Shown here: piece after piece, positions 36,032-50,419 of the stretch
Layout of the letters: every line of letters begins with the position of its first letter
Position numbering within the stretch: position 1 is the first letter of the stretch
From: Phaeotremella fagi
Taxonomy: Eukaryota > Basidiomycota > Tremellomycetes > Tremellales > Phaeotremellaceae
Assembly: GCA_001599715.1 (NCBI GenBank)
Contig: BCHU01000004.1
Coordinates: forward strand, 434,001-498,000
Reading direction: 5' to 3'
DNA: 64,000 nt
The notes under the pieces: generated by a model
What the model saw: only the letters and a program-made list of their open reading frames with translations
What the model was told of the DNA's origin: nothing
The model's database searches: none
Position numbers and translations under genes: made by a program

Positions 36032-37575
36032 CTATTTACGGCCCCAAGATTCCTGTTTATCATCGATTAGTGAGGTAACAGAGCATGCAACACAAAAACT
36101 CACAGCAGCTTTTGGCTTGGTTTCAAGGATAGCTTCGATTTTCTCAACAACTTCTGGAGTGAGTTTGTCAAGGACGTCCAAAGCTTTGACGTTCTCTTTG
36201 ATTTGTTCGGGCTAAAAAGAAGTTTCAGTAAATTTTTCGTGATATGAGTCGAAGGGTTTAGTATACCTTGGTAGCACCGAGCTGTTGATTGAATCTATCG
36301 TCAGCTGTTTGATATTATATATAATTAAAATACGCACAATACAGGTAGAGGTGTTTGGATTAACCAAAGTCCAGGCTAAAGCCAAGTTGGTCATTGAACA
36401 ACCAAGACTTTCAGCGAGTTTGGTGAGTTTCTTGACCTTTTCAATCTTGGCTTTACCCTCCTCAGTCTCGAGGGCTTTAATGTTAGAAGCCATAGCGCCT
36501 GAGTTGGTGCTGTATCTTGAACCTTCTGGGATACCGTCGTTGTATTTGCCGGTAAGGAGACCTGAATCAAGTGGTGACCAAATGGTACTGAAGATCAAAT
36601 TAGGTGAAATTCATCGCGATAAGGAAATCAATACGACTTACCTTCCCATACCCTCGTATCTGAATAAGGGATCGTATTCAACCTCAAATCTTTCACGGTG
36701 CAACATAGAATAATGAGGTTGTTCACAAGTTGGACCAATAAGGTTCAAACGTTTAGCAACATCGTGCGCATGTTGAATTTGACGAGCGTTCCATTCTGAA
36801 GTACCCCAGTAGAAAGCTTTACCTTGATCGATAAGCCAGTTGAAACCTCTGACGATCTCTTCCATTGGAACAGTGGTATCAGGTCTATGAGCGAAGACAA
36901 TATCGACGTAATCAAGACGTAGATTCTTGAGAGATTGGTTCAAACCCTCAACGAGATGTTTACGACTGAGACCACGGGTGTTTTGGGTTTCTTTTCTACC
37001 TGTACCAAAGAAGATTTTGGTGGTGACGATGATATCTCTTCGATCCCAACCTAATTCTTGAATGACACGACCCATTTCACGTTCGGACTAAGAACAAAGG
37101 GTTCAGAGATAAACACAACCTAGGTTTTCAATCTTGTTACTCACTTCTCCGGAAGAATAAGCTTCAGCGTTCTGTATGATTGTCAGTCAACTAATCCATC
37201 TCAAAGATGGACAAATCCCACTCACATCGAACATGTTGATACCGCTGTCCCAAGCAGCTTGCATAAGCTCCTTGACGATATCGCCCTTTTGAGTGTTTCC
37301 AACGCTAGGATCAATGTCAGTTCCGTTGTCCTTTACGCCCAATACCATGCTATAACTCACGTCAACCAACCACCGTAAGAGAAGACGGGTACACGCTAAG
37401 AAAAATTAGTAAAGCGTTATCATCGTCGATGAGATTCACATACAAGACCTGAAGAACCGAGGTTTCTGAACTGTAGATGTCAGGTTAGCGGTTACTCTTG
37501 ATGCCCAAACGTGGGATAGAGTGTACTCACCTTCATGTTCTTAGGATCGAAGGCTGGTGCTGAATCTGAAGACAT
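36032..37575 (-). CDS. Aldo-keto reductase, potassium-channel beta-subunit-like (AKR6 type)
   Basis: NADPH-dependent reductase of aldehydes or ketones; the closest described relatives are Kv-channel beta subunits and plant/fungal homologs. About 350 residues in nine exons. TIM-barrel landmarks: [20 protein letters not shown], catalytic Asp and Tyr in [18 protein letters not shown], Lys in [10 protein letters not shown], His in DIVFAHRPD, cofactor-binding [15 protein letters not shown] and [14 protein letters not shown], then [20 protein letters not shown] and a C-terminal [18 protein letters not shown]. All four catalytic residues are intact. The last exon is only a few codons (ESWGRK then TAG). 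Start [15 protein letters not shown] is followed by a canonical intron. It lies tail to head with the GH36 gene on the same strand, about 300 bp apart. Confidence 0.93.
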
Positions 37576-37878
37576 TTTGTTGATTGTGATTGTTTTTGAT
37601 TGAGTTTATTCAAAGATTGACTACTTTTTTAAATGGTTGAAAAAGGAAATGAGATGCGATTACGATTGAGAGATCCTTTTCAGTGTCACTTGGTGTCTAG
37701 TTTCACTGTCTCGGTGGAGGTTCGTTGTATGTCATCTCCCGTTTGGGGGTTAACCTCCACTTTTCGCTCTTCACCGCCGGAATTTACGGTAATGATACAC
37801 CGGTCCTCCACACGAGTGCAAGCATAGGTTCATACACAAGAGGAGTACAACAGTACAAGCAACTCAAACCATGATCCC

Positions 37879-40372
37879 TCACGCAAGCTTGATCCTGACT
37901 TCCCACAAGTCATCCTCGCTTGCAAGATTCCCAGGTGGTCCAACATCAACACTAAATCTCCACGACTTTCCATCCAGACCTTTCTCACATATATCGGAAG
38001 CAGCCATGACATCCCATGTATCAATCATGATTTCCACTTTAGGCTCTGAGTCGCCTAGCACGATGAATGTTAACGATTTAGACTCGAAACGAGTTTTCAC
38101 AACTAGTTGATCTAAGTTGAAACAAGAGTTAGATTCAGCTCCTCTGATAGCTCTGATCTCACTCACCGTCTTCAACTGATATACTATCTATACCCGCTAA
38201 GGGAATCAACTTGTCCAACATTCCTACACAAGCGATTTTCTTTCCCCCTACATCCCAAGTTCTCCCTACAACCAATACCTCACATTCAGATTTCTCCAAA
38301 TGAATCCTAACTCCACTCTGATGATCATGATGACCATGTTGTAAAATACCAAATTTGATTTTATTATCTCTGCTGAGTCCAGCGGACCAGAGAACGAAAT
38401 CGGTTTTCCAATGACGTTGATCTAGAGCCATGGCATCTTCAACTTCAGTTACACCGATTTCCTCATAGACTTCTCCGTTAGCATCTGGATTTCTAGTGTT
38501 CCAAATTGCTAAAAGTGCACCGTGAGCTTGAGGAAAGTTGGTTGAAGCGACGATACCTTGTCCAAGACCTTCACCGCGAAGATCATCGTGAAACCATCGA
38601 CTAGGTAATGCAGAGGCTGGAGTGTTCGCCTTGACAGCTCGTAATCTACCATCTTTGCTCTTTGCTGTCATACGTTCTAGCAGTTGTTTGTCCGAAACCA
38701 CGGCTGGAGTGTCGGACAGTAAGGTCGGTCCTGGGGTCAGAGCACGAAGTAATGCATGATATGTTGGCCAAAGGTCTGCTGGAGATGATGCAAACATGTC
38801 AAAGTCTGGTATGAGCGACAAATGCTTTGTTAGAATCGTCTGGAAGGTATTGAACTGGATGAAATCAACATGAGCCCTTGTGTAACCGAGATGGAAATCG
38901 TCAGAGTTTCTATACTAAGTTAATAATGTTTAAACTGGAAACAACCATCTGAGAGGACCTTACCTGAATATTAAGTTCCCAGACGGTCTAGAGAAATCTA
39001 AACCTCCTGGACCGTTGAGCATTCGATCGTTATGTGACATGCACATGATGATCCTCTCCTGAGTGCCCCAAACCTTGACTACTGCGTCCAGAACTCCACT
39101 CCACATAGACTGTAAAGTTTGTGCAGATGTTGGGGAAACCACCACATCTCCGTAAGCCTGATTATCGCACTAGTCTTCATGTGAGTTGATATGCCAAACA
39201 GACGGAATAACTGCATACCTTGACGAATCCTATTCCCCAAGATTTCAACTCTCTGAACCAATCCTCCCAGAATTGGCCTGCCTTTTCTGGACTGGGTAGC
39301 CATTGAAGATCACCTTCACTCCCAGGTGTGAGAGGTATATTGACACCACCTCTAGTCTGCCAAGCTGCGGTTTGATGAGCCACACAATCATATTTTTGAA
39401 TAAGTGGTGAACCAGGATCAATCCCACACCAATATCCCTCCAACGTAAACCAAACTCCGACTTCTTCACATCCCTTCTTTTTCAACTGACTAACGACTTG
39501 TTTCATATTCGCACCCATCCCGTCCCAAGCTTCGAAGGAATATAATCGACTTCTGGATGGAATACCGTTGTTTCGAATATCGAGCCAACCGTCGTCTATC
39601 AAAAACGTTTTTATCGGGAGATCAGGAACTAAACCAAGAAGCATATCAAGAGTCGGTCGATGTCTTGAGCCATCTAAACAGTGTCAGATTGAAAAAATCT
39701 AGTACGATAAAAAACATACCTTCACCCCTAAAGCTTTCCCAGGTGCATATCCCTAAACTATCCCAAAATCCTTTCAGAGGTCCGTCAATCCTCTCTCTTC
39801 CCCCAACTAAACGTCTGGCAGCTTCAACGGCATAGCCAACGATATCACGTCTAGCTGCATTCCCTGAAGCTTCAACACAAACAACATAAACGGTTTCATC
39901 TTTACCCGGGATTACTCGTCTTGTGTTGGCTAGGATTCGTGGTGGGTTAGATGAAGTATCGACGAGTAGGTTGTTGTTAGCTTCGAGAGTGGCTACTGGA
40001 TATATCGCAAGTGTTTTGTCTGAGTTTGGGGATTGGAGAAGAATGAGTGCTGAGGCTAGGTTAGGGTATGAAGAGAGATTTGGAAAGAGTTGAGCTTCAA
40101 TCCAGAATGGTCTGCAAGAGTGGTGATATCAGTATACCCTTCTCGGAGTAGCTTGGTGTTACAAGAGGGAGATACGACTGTTCTGAGTCTGTGGACCGTG
40201 CAGTACTTGACACTCACTTGTTACGAACTAGAGAGAGAACTTTGTATTCTTCCTTTGTGTTCAAGACATCCCAATCTAAAGGTGTCCTAACATATGTTTT
40301 CTCTGCTGGGAGGACGATTTTCTGAGCATGAACTGAGATTTTTGAGGGAGTATCTACAGCAGAGAATTGCAT
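37879..40372 (-). CDS. GH36 raffinose synthase / alpha-galactosidase-like (SIP1 family)
   Basis: A cytosolic-type glycoside hydrolase family 36 protein; plant relatives are raffinose synthases, stachyose synthases and alkaline alpha-galactosidases, so it may hydrolyse or transfer alpha-galactosyl groups. About 720 residues in about seven exons, no signal peptide. Blocks: DGPLKGFWDSLGICTWESFR, IKTFLIDDGWLDIRNNG, VWFTLEGYWCGIDPGSPLIQ. At an exon junction (about 39.16-39.25 kb) the sequence GIGFVK joins CDNQAYGD, giving KCDNQ whose Asp fits the GH36 nucleophile; FRNSDDFHLGY supplies the likely acid/base Asp. C-terminal beta-rich domain ends WEVRIKLA. Start MQFSAVDTPSKISVHAQKIV is 269 bp from the divergent PFK-2 gene start. 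True specificity cannot be told from sequence. Confidence 0.88.
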
Positions 40373-40641
40373 TGTACGGTGAGTGTCTATGAGTGTAAAT
40401 TTGGATGTATTTGTTGGATATTATTGTCTCAATCAGAAGAATCAATTACTCGTACAGTGTAACCAGAAGCAGAGTGCTCGGATAATTATTACCCGCTAGT
40501 AAGTTGATTGAATGACGTGTAATGTCATCAACCTTTATCAACAAATATACATATACTCCATTCACGTTCCGCCTAGCTAAGCACTCAAACTAATCTATCT
40601 CATCCTCCAATTCACACTCCAATTCTCCTCCATCGTCAACC
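40373..40641. promoter_or_regulatory. Divergent promoter GH36 / PFK-2-FBPase-2
   Basis: 269 bp shared between two carbohydrate-metabolism genes whose starts face apart. The half next to the PFK-2 start is pyrimidine-rich. No named factor site is claimed. Confidence 0.5.
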
Positions 40642-43042
<2,401 letters not shown>

Positions 43043-43189
43043 GGGATGTGGTTCTTGGGGATTTTGAAGTGATGGAAATGAAGTGTTTTGACATATAATA
43101 GGAAAATGGAAATGTGGATTTTTGTTTGTGAGAATATAGAATGACAGTGTTATACGTATGCATTTGGTTACCTGTATCAAAAATTCACT

Positions 43190-44510
43190 TCAAACAAGTT
43201 TGGTGATGAGTTTACCTCTGTTACCACCCTCAAACAACATGTTCCAAGTTTTCGGGATATCTTCGAATTTGGTGTCAACGACGAATTCACCTTCGGTAGG
43301 ATCGATCAAACCCTCTTTGACCCATTGCTTCAATTCTTCTAAGGCTTTGGGGATTTTATCTACGTGGTCGTAAAGAATGAATCCTAATTGATTGATTTAT
43401 CAGTACAGGTGTTGGTATGAATGAAAACAGATTAGACTTACCTTGGATAATAAGTCTGTTGTATACCACTTCTCGCCAATTTGATAATTCCAATGGTTTC
43501 CCATGATAATCTAGATGCAAGTAATAAGATCAGCACAAGAGTTGATAATCTAGATGAGGGATATCACTTACTGGCTATAGCTCCACAGCAAGCGATTTTA
43601 CCATATCTCTTGGTCAGAGTCAACATGTGATTCAAAATTTCACCACCGACGTTATCGAAATAAACATCAGCGTAATCTGGTAATTCTTTCGACAACTCTG
43701 TCTTCCAGTCGGAAGATTTATAATCGATACAAGCGTCAGCTCCAAGTTTCTTGACCCTAAACCGGTCCATCGTTTAATAAGTAATTCATAGAAGGGATGA
43801 AAATGGACTTACCAATCACATTTCTCATTACCGCCTGCGATACCGATAACCTTTTTACATTTAACAACGTTTTTCGCGATTTGAATCAAGATTGAACCGA
43901 CTGCACCGGCAGCTCCACTGATGACGATGACATGTTCGGATTTGAGGTTGAGAATGTCGAAAGCTCCCGCCCAGGCTGTTAAAGCTGTCATCCCAAGTGT
44001 ACTTAGGGAGATCAATTCCGAATGACCAGGTAGATTACTTGACGAAAATTAGTATTCTTCTTTGAATGGTTGTTCCGTGCTTACATCGCTTCACTGGTAA
44101 TGGCCGATTCGTTCACGACACCATATTGAAACCATCCAAAAGTTCCAGTCACTTTTTGACCCTCTTTCCATTTTGAAGATCGTGATTTGAGTACAGTAGC
44201 CAAACCCAATGATCGAACCACATCATCCTTTTTAACTGGTGCGGCATAAAGTCGACGCTGAGAGGAGTATCAATTAAAACCATTCATTCCAAACTTCTCA
44301 AAATCATCTCAAACTTACTGGATCGGTATCACCATCTATCCAAGTTCTTTGTGCAGGTTCATTAGACAGATAATCGACTTTGACCAAGACTTGACCGTCT
44401 TTTAGTTCTTCGATTGGTTTGGTCGTTTGTTTGAATGTTTGTGGGGTGATTTCGCCTGTTGGAGGTTCGTTGAGTATCCAGACTGGGGATTCTTGGGGGA
44501 TGGATGACAT
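43190..44510 (-). CDS. NADP-dependent MDR oxidoreductase (PTGR/LTB4DH-like)
   Basis: Zinc-independent medium-chain dehydrogenase/reductase that reduces enone or alkenal double bonds; substrate unknown. About 345 residues in about seven exons. N-terminus MSSIPQESPVWILNEPPTGE is typical of fungal members. Blocks: VKVDYLSNEPAQRTWIDGD, GTFGWFQYGVVNE, LGMTALTAWAGAFDI, nucleotide-binding VISGAAGAVGSILIQIAKN (with the AxxGxxG loop), GIAGGNEKCDWVKKLGADAC, YFDNVGGEILNHMLTL, GKIACCGAIANYHGKPLELS and C-terminal FEGGNRGKLITKLV. No structural-zinc Cys cluster, which fits the leukotriene B4 dehydrogenase/prostaglandin reductase group. Shares a 606-bp divergent spacer with MET3. Confidence 0.92.
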
Positions 44511-44604
44511 TTTGTTGATGATTTATGTTGTGAAGATAATCAGTTTTGTAGGATATGGGGGAAGATTTGGAAATGATCGTTCTTTGAAGTAAGGTCAAGC
44601 AATG

Positions 44605-44608
44605 TATA

Positions 44609-44626
<18 letters not shown>
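44605..44626. repeat. TA dinucleotide run, 11 copies
   Basis: Eleven TA units directly upstream of the MDR oxidoreductase start region, followed by further AT-rich sequence to about 44640. Probably a nucleosome-poor promoter element or just a variable microsatellite. Confidence 0.95.
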
Positions 44627-44640
<14 letters not shown>

Positions 44641-44831
44641 CGTCAGACGCAGTCCATTTCTTTCATTTTCACCTATAATAATGATCCATGTCATGAAATC
44701 ATCATTCAAGCGACACTGGAATCCGTAAAACTCGGAAAGGATCGTTTAAAAACTCCCCACCTTTAGCTTGCGTCATTCAAGTGTGGCAGATTCATTTTTT
44801 GCCACCAGAACCGAAATGGTGTGCTCAATTG

Positions 44832-44849
44832 CGTGATTGAGAAATCACG
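44832..44849. promoter_or_regulatory. Inverted repeat in the MET3 divergent promoter
   Basis: CGTGATT and AATCACG are perfect reverse complements separated by GAGA. Its position, about 270 bp upstream of MET3, suits a dimeric regulator site, for example a bZIP or bHLH factor of sulfur control, but it does not match the known CYS3 or Cbf1 consensus exactly. Chance occurrence cannot be excluded. Confidence 0.35.
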
Positions 44850-44996
44850 AAGATCAACAGTGGGGCACCTAATTCTCTGCTTATGAAGACAGTTTTTTTT
44901 GGGAATTACAGTATCTGAAGGGTCAGAGAGAAGTTAGGCCGTCATGATAGAAGGAAAAAGTTGAAATACAGTAACAAGTTCGGTGTCGCTTCATAA

Positions 44997-47324
<2,328 letters not shown>

Positions 47325-47500
47325 GGAGTCTGTTGATATCCCGTTCTTTCTCGCGCTTGATTTTGTTGCACTTATATAGACTCTACATAGTTATGACATG
47401 TGATTTATTCATTCAATTCAGATCCTGAGATCAGATCCAAACAAACAAACAATCGCACCCAGCGCAAGAACCCGCATTCGAAATACTTGCACAACTTCTA

Positions 47501-47556
47501 GAATGCCACTGCGGTATTGAAACTCGTGAATGATTTTCGAATGCAACTGCAGTATT
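47501..47556. repeat. Imperfect 18-bp direct repeat, 38-bp period
   Basis: GAATGCCACTGCGGTATT at 47501-47518 and GAATGCAACTGCAGTATT at 47539-47556 differ at two positions. It lies between MET3 and PCK1. It may be a duplicated regulator site or a relic of a small local duplication. Confidence 0.6.
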
Positions 47557-48026
47557 ATCGAATTTCTCTTTGATCGGAAAGTCTCGCTGCTGTAGAATTA
47601 CACCGCAACAATCTCAAAATGACCAGAAGCGGATTGTGGCACCAGTTGTGGAGGACCGCAATCGGCGATAAACCGTAGAAATCCGTAAACCTATCCATTC
47701 CCTCCATCTAAGTCTCTGGCTGTAATGACGTGTAGATGACTTTCTTCGGATTTCATCGGTCCATGCAATCTATATTCGAAATCAATCCATGAACGGAATC
47801 AAATTATGTTAAATAGACGGACCGCTAATGGACTCTCACGGGACAAGACGGTGTAATGATGTCTTATGATTCAGAATGGTGGATGCTACTGATACGTATA
47901 TATATCTTATGGAGTCTAGCACTGGAAAGACTCTCTTCTTCATCGTCTCTTCCGCTTTTCATTTGCCATTCCAATAGTGATTCCAATTGTTTATTCACTT
48001 CAATTCGTAAGTTCTCTCTCCTTTTC

Positions 48027-48042
48027 TTGGTCGCGCGACCAA
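48027..48042. promoter_or_regulatory. Perfect 16-bp palindrome upstream of PCK1
   Basis: TTGGTCGCGCGACCAA equals its own reverse complement. It sits about 237 bp upstream of the PCK1 start codon, a common distance for fungal activator sites. A 16-bp perfect palindrome is unusual in so short a promoter and suggests a site for a dimeric factor. The factor is unknown. Confidence 0.5.
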
Positions 48043-48070
48043 TCACCCGGTTAATCTCCTTACCGATTGA

Positions 48071-48084
48071 ACCACCTTGGTGGT
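48071..48084. promoter_or_regulatory. ACCACC-TT-GGTGGT inverted repeat upstream of PCK1
   Basis: Two perfect 6-bp arms separated by 2 nt, 28 bp downstream of the 16-bp palindrome and about 195 bp upstream of PCK1. The pairing of two symmetric elements suggests a compact regulatory module. Confidence 0.4.
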
Positions 48085-48278
48085 CTGGGTCATGGTCATT
48101 TGTCGTCACCTGTCGTCTATTCAGATCAAGGTGACTTCAAACAAGCCATTCATATTGATTTATTTACATAAATACATCGTATTCAAATACTGACCTTGCT
48201 TCCCCCATTTCCTCCCTCTTCCATTCCTACTTTCTTCCCAACAGTTACCGCCACATTATCTAGCCACATATATACACC

Positions 48279-50086
48279 ATGCCTCACCGTCAACACCACC
48301 ACGACGAGTTCGAACAGAACCAATTCCTCGGAAAGGAACTTAACCATTTCTCACAAGCTGGTTTCGATCTTGATAGAATCCATATCAAGGTGAGTCACAT
48401 TTGAATAGCAACAATCGAGCTCTTCTGACCAAAATCTACAGCGTAACGCTCCAATCGCTTCTCTTTACGAAGATGCTATCATGAACGAAGGTGCCGTCAT
48501 CTCATCTTCTGGTGCTCTCATAAATTTCTCTGGTAAAAAAACCGGTAGAAGTCCAAAAGATAAACGTATCGTTTATGAAGATGGTAGTAAAGATGAAATT
48601 TGGTGGGGTCCTGTCAACATCAAGATGGAGTGAGTAACTTTGATAGTCTTCTGAGATTTTTACTGACATGATATCAGTGAACACACTTTCGAGATTAACC
48701 GTGAAAGAGCTATCGATTATTTGAATACTAGAGAGAACGTTTATGTGTTTGATGGTTTCGCTGGTTGGGATCCTAAATACAGAATCAAAGTTAGAGTTAT
48801 CGCCAGTCGAGCTTATCACGCTTTGTTCATGGTGAGTTATATTTTCTACTTAAACGTAAAAAACCCCTCTAACTTCTGGTTTCTAGCACAACATGCTTAT
48901 CAGACCTACACCAGAAGAATTGAAAAACTTTGGTGAACCAGATTTCATCATTTACAACGCTGGTCAATTCCCTGCCAACAGATTCACCACTGGTATGACC
49001 TCAACTACATCCGTTGAAATCAACTTCAAGAGAATGGAAATGGTTATCCTCGGTACTGAATACGCTGGTGAAATGAAGAAAGGTATCTTCTCAGTCATGC
49101 ACTATCTCCAGCCTGTCAAATTCGGTCAACTCTCCCTTCACTCTTCCGCAAACCAAGCTATGGGCGATGGTGACGTTACACTCTTCTTCGGTCTTTCTGG
49201 TACCGGTAAAACCACTCTTTCAGCTGATCCAAACCGTTTGTTGATCGGTGACGACGAACATGTTTGGTCTGACACTGGTGTTTTCAACATTGAAGGTGGT
49301 TGTTATGCTAAAACCATCAACTTGTCCGCTGAAAAGGAACCTGAAATTTACGGTGCCATCAGATTCGGTTCAATTCTCGAAAACGTCGTTTACAACCCAG
49401 CAGACAGAAAACCTGATTACGATGATGTTTCAATCACTGAAAACACACGATGTGCTTATCCAATCGAATTCATCCCCAACGCCAAGATCCCATGTATCGC
49501 TGATCGTCAACCTTCCAACATTATCATGCTTTGTTGTGACGCTTTCGGTGTTTTACCACCTGTCTCTCGTTTAACACCAGCTCAAGCTCAATACCATTTC
49601 GTCGCTGGTTACACCTCAAAGACTCCAGGTACCGAAGACGGTATTCTCGAACCATCACCAACGTTCTCGACATGTTACGGTCAACCATTCATCGTTCTTC
49701 ATCCAGGTAGATACGCCGGCATGTTAGCTAAGAAGATGGAAGAAACCAAAGCCGACTGTTGGTTAATCAACACCGGTTGGACAGGTGGTAAATTCGGAAC
49801 CGGTAAACGTTGTCCATTGAAATACACCAGAGCAATAGTCGACGCCATCCACGACGGTTCACTCGCTAAAGCCGAATTCGAGAATTTCCCAATCTTCAAT
49901 TTAGCTATTCCAAAAGCCGTCGCTGGTGTCCCAAGTGAAATTCTTGATCCAATCAAAGTTTGGCCATCAAAGGACGCTTTCAATGCTGAAGTTCAAAAAT
50001 TGGGTGGAATGTTCCAAAAGGCTTTCGCTAAATACGAGAACGATATTGACGCTTCTGTTAAATCAGCTGGTCCTGTCTTTGAATAG
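48279..50086 (+). CDS. PCK1: ATP-dependent phosphoenolpyruvate carboxykinase
   Basis: Converts oxaloacetate and ATP to phosphoenolpyruvate, CO2 and ADP; the committed step of gluconeogenesis, in the cytosol. About 535 residues, in the normal range for ATP-type PEPCK. Four or so exons; the last is about 1.2 kb. Motifs: [20 protein letters not shown] near residue 80, [30 protein letters not shown], kinase-1a P-loop [20 protein letters not shown], kinase-2 and metal site [20 protein letters not shown], and [15 protein letters not shown]. Cys at [10 protein letters not shown] is normal. N-terminus [20 protein letters not shown] is His-rich. Start at 48279 follows a pyrimidine-rich leader with an ACACC context. 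Coding bias appears strong, as in highly expressed genes. Confidence 0.97.
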
Positions 50087-50419
50087 GGGTTTTGTAGAAT
50101 TTAGTCTAGTTTGGTTTAATCTCTATATTTTGGAATTCACTTTGTATTCTTGCATGGATGTTGTTTATGTATAACATATTTTGATTACTGGTCCTGGTCG
50201 TGCATTTGCATTTGCATGCTTTGAACTGTTCACTATGGCTACTGGAGATTGGATGAAGTGAAGAATTTGAGTGCCACTTTCATAGTGACGTGCCACGTGG
50301 TTCAAAATCAAAAGTAAACAACCGTGACTGCTTTTAGTCCAACTCTTTTGGATTCAATTTGATCAAACATTCTTAACATTATTTCACGATATTGATACAT
50401 TGATATCCAAATCACCACC
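50087..50419. other. Spacer between PCK1 and the long coiled-coil gene
   Basis: 333 bp on the same strand; holds the PCK1 3' end and the next promoter. A CACGTGG core (about 50294-50300) is present. Nothing else is recognised. Confidence 0.45.

Larger units (their letters stand above)
47325..48278. promoter_or_regulatory. MET3 3' region and PCK1 promoter
   Basis: 954 bp without a supported gene. It holds an imperfect 18-bp direct repeat (47501-47518 and 47539-47556), a perfect 16-bp palindrome (48027-48042) and a nearby 6+6 inverted repeat (48071-48084), listed separately. Several CGG/CCG triplets occur, as in binding sites of fungal zinc-cluster regulators. PEPCK genes are usually strongly glucose-repressed, so a complex promoter is expected. 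Confidence 0.55.
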
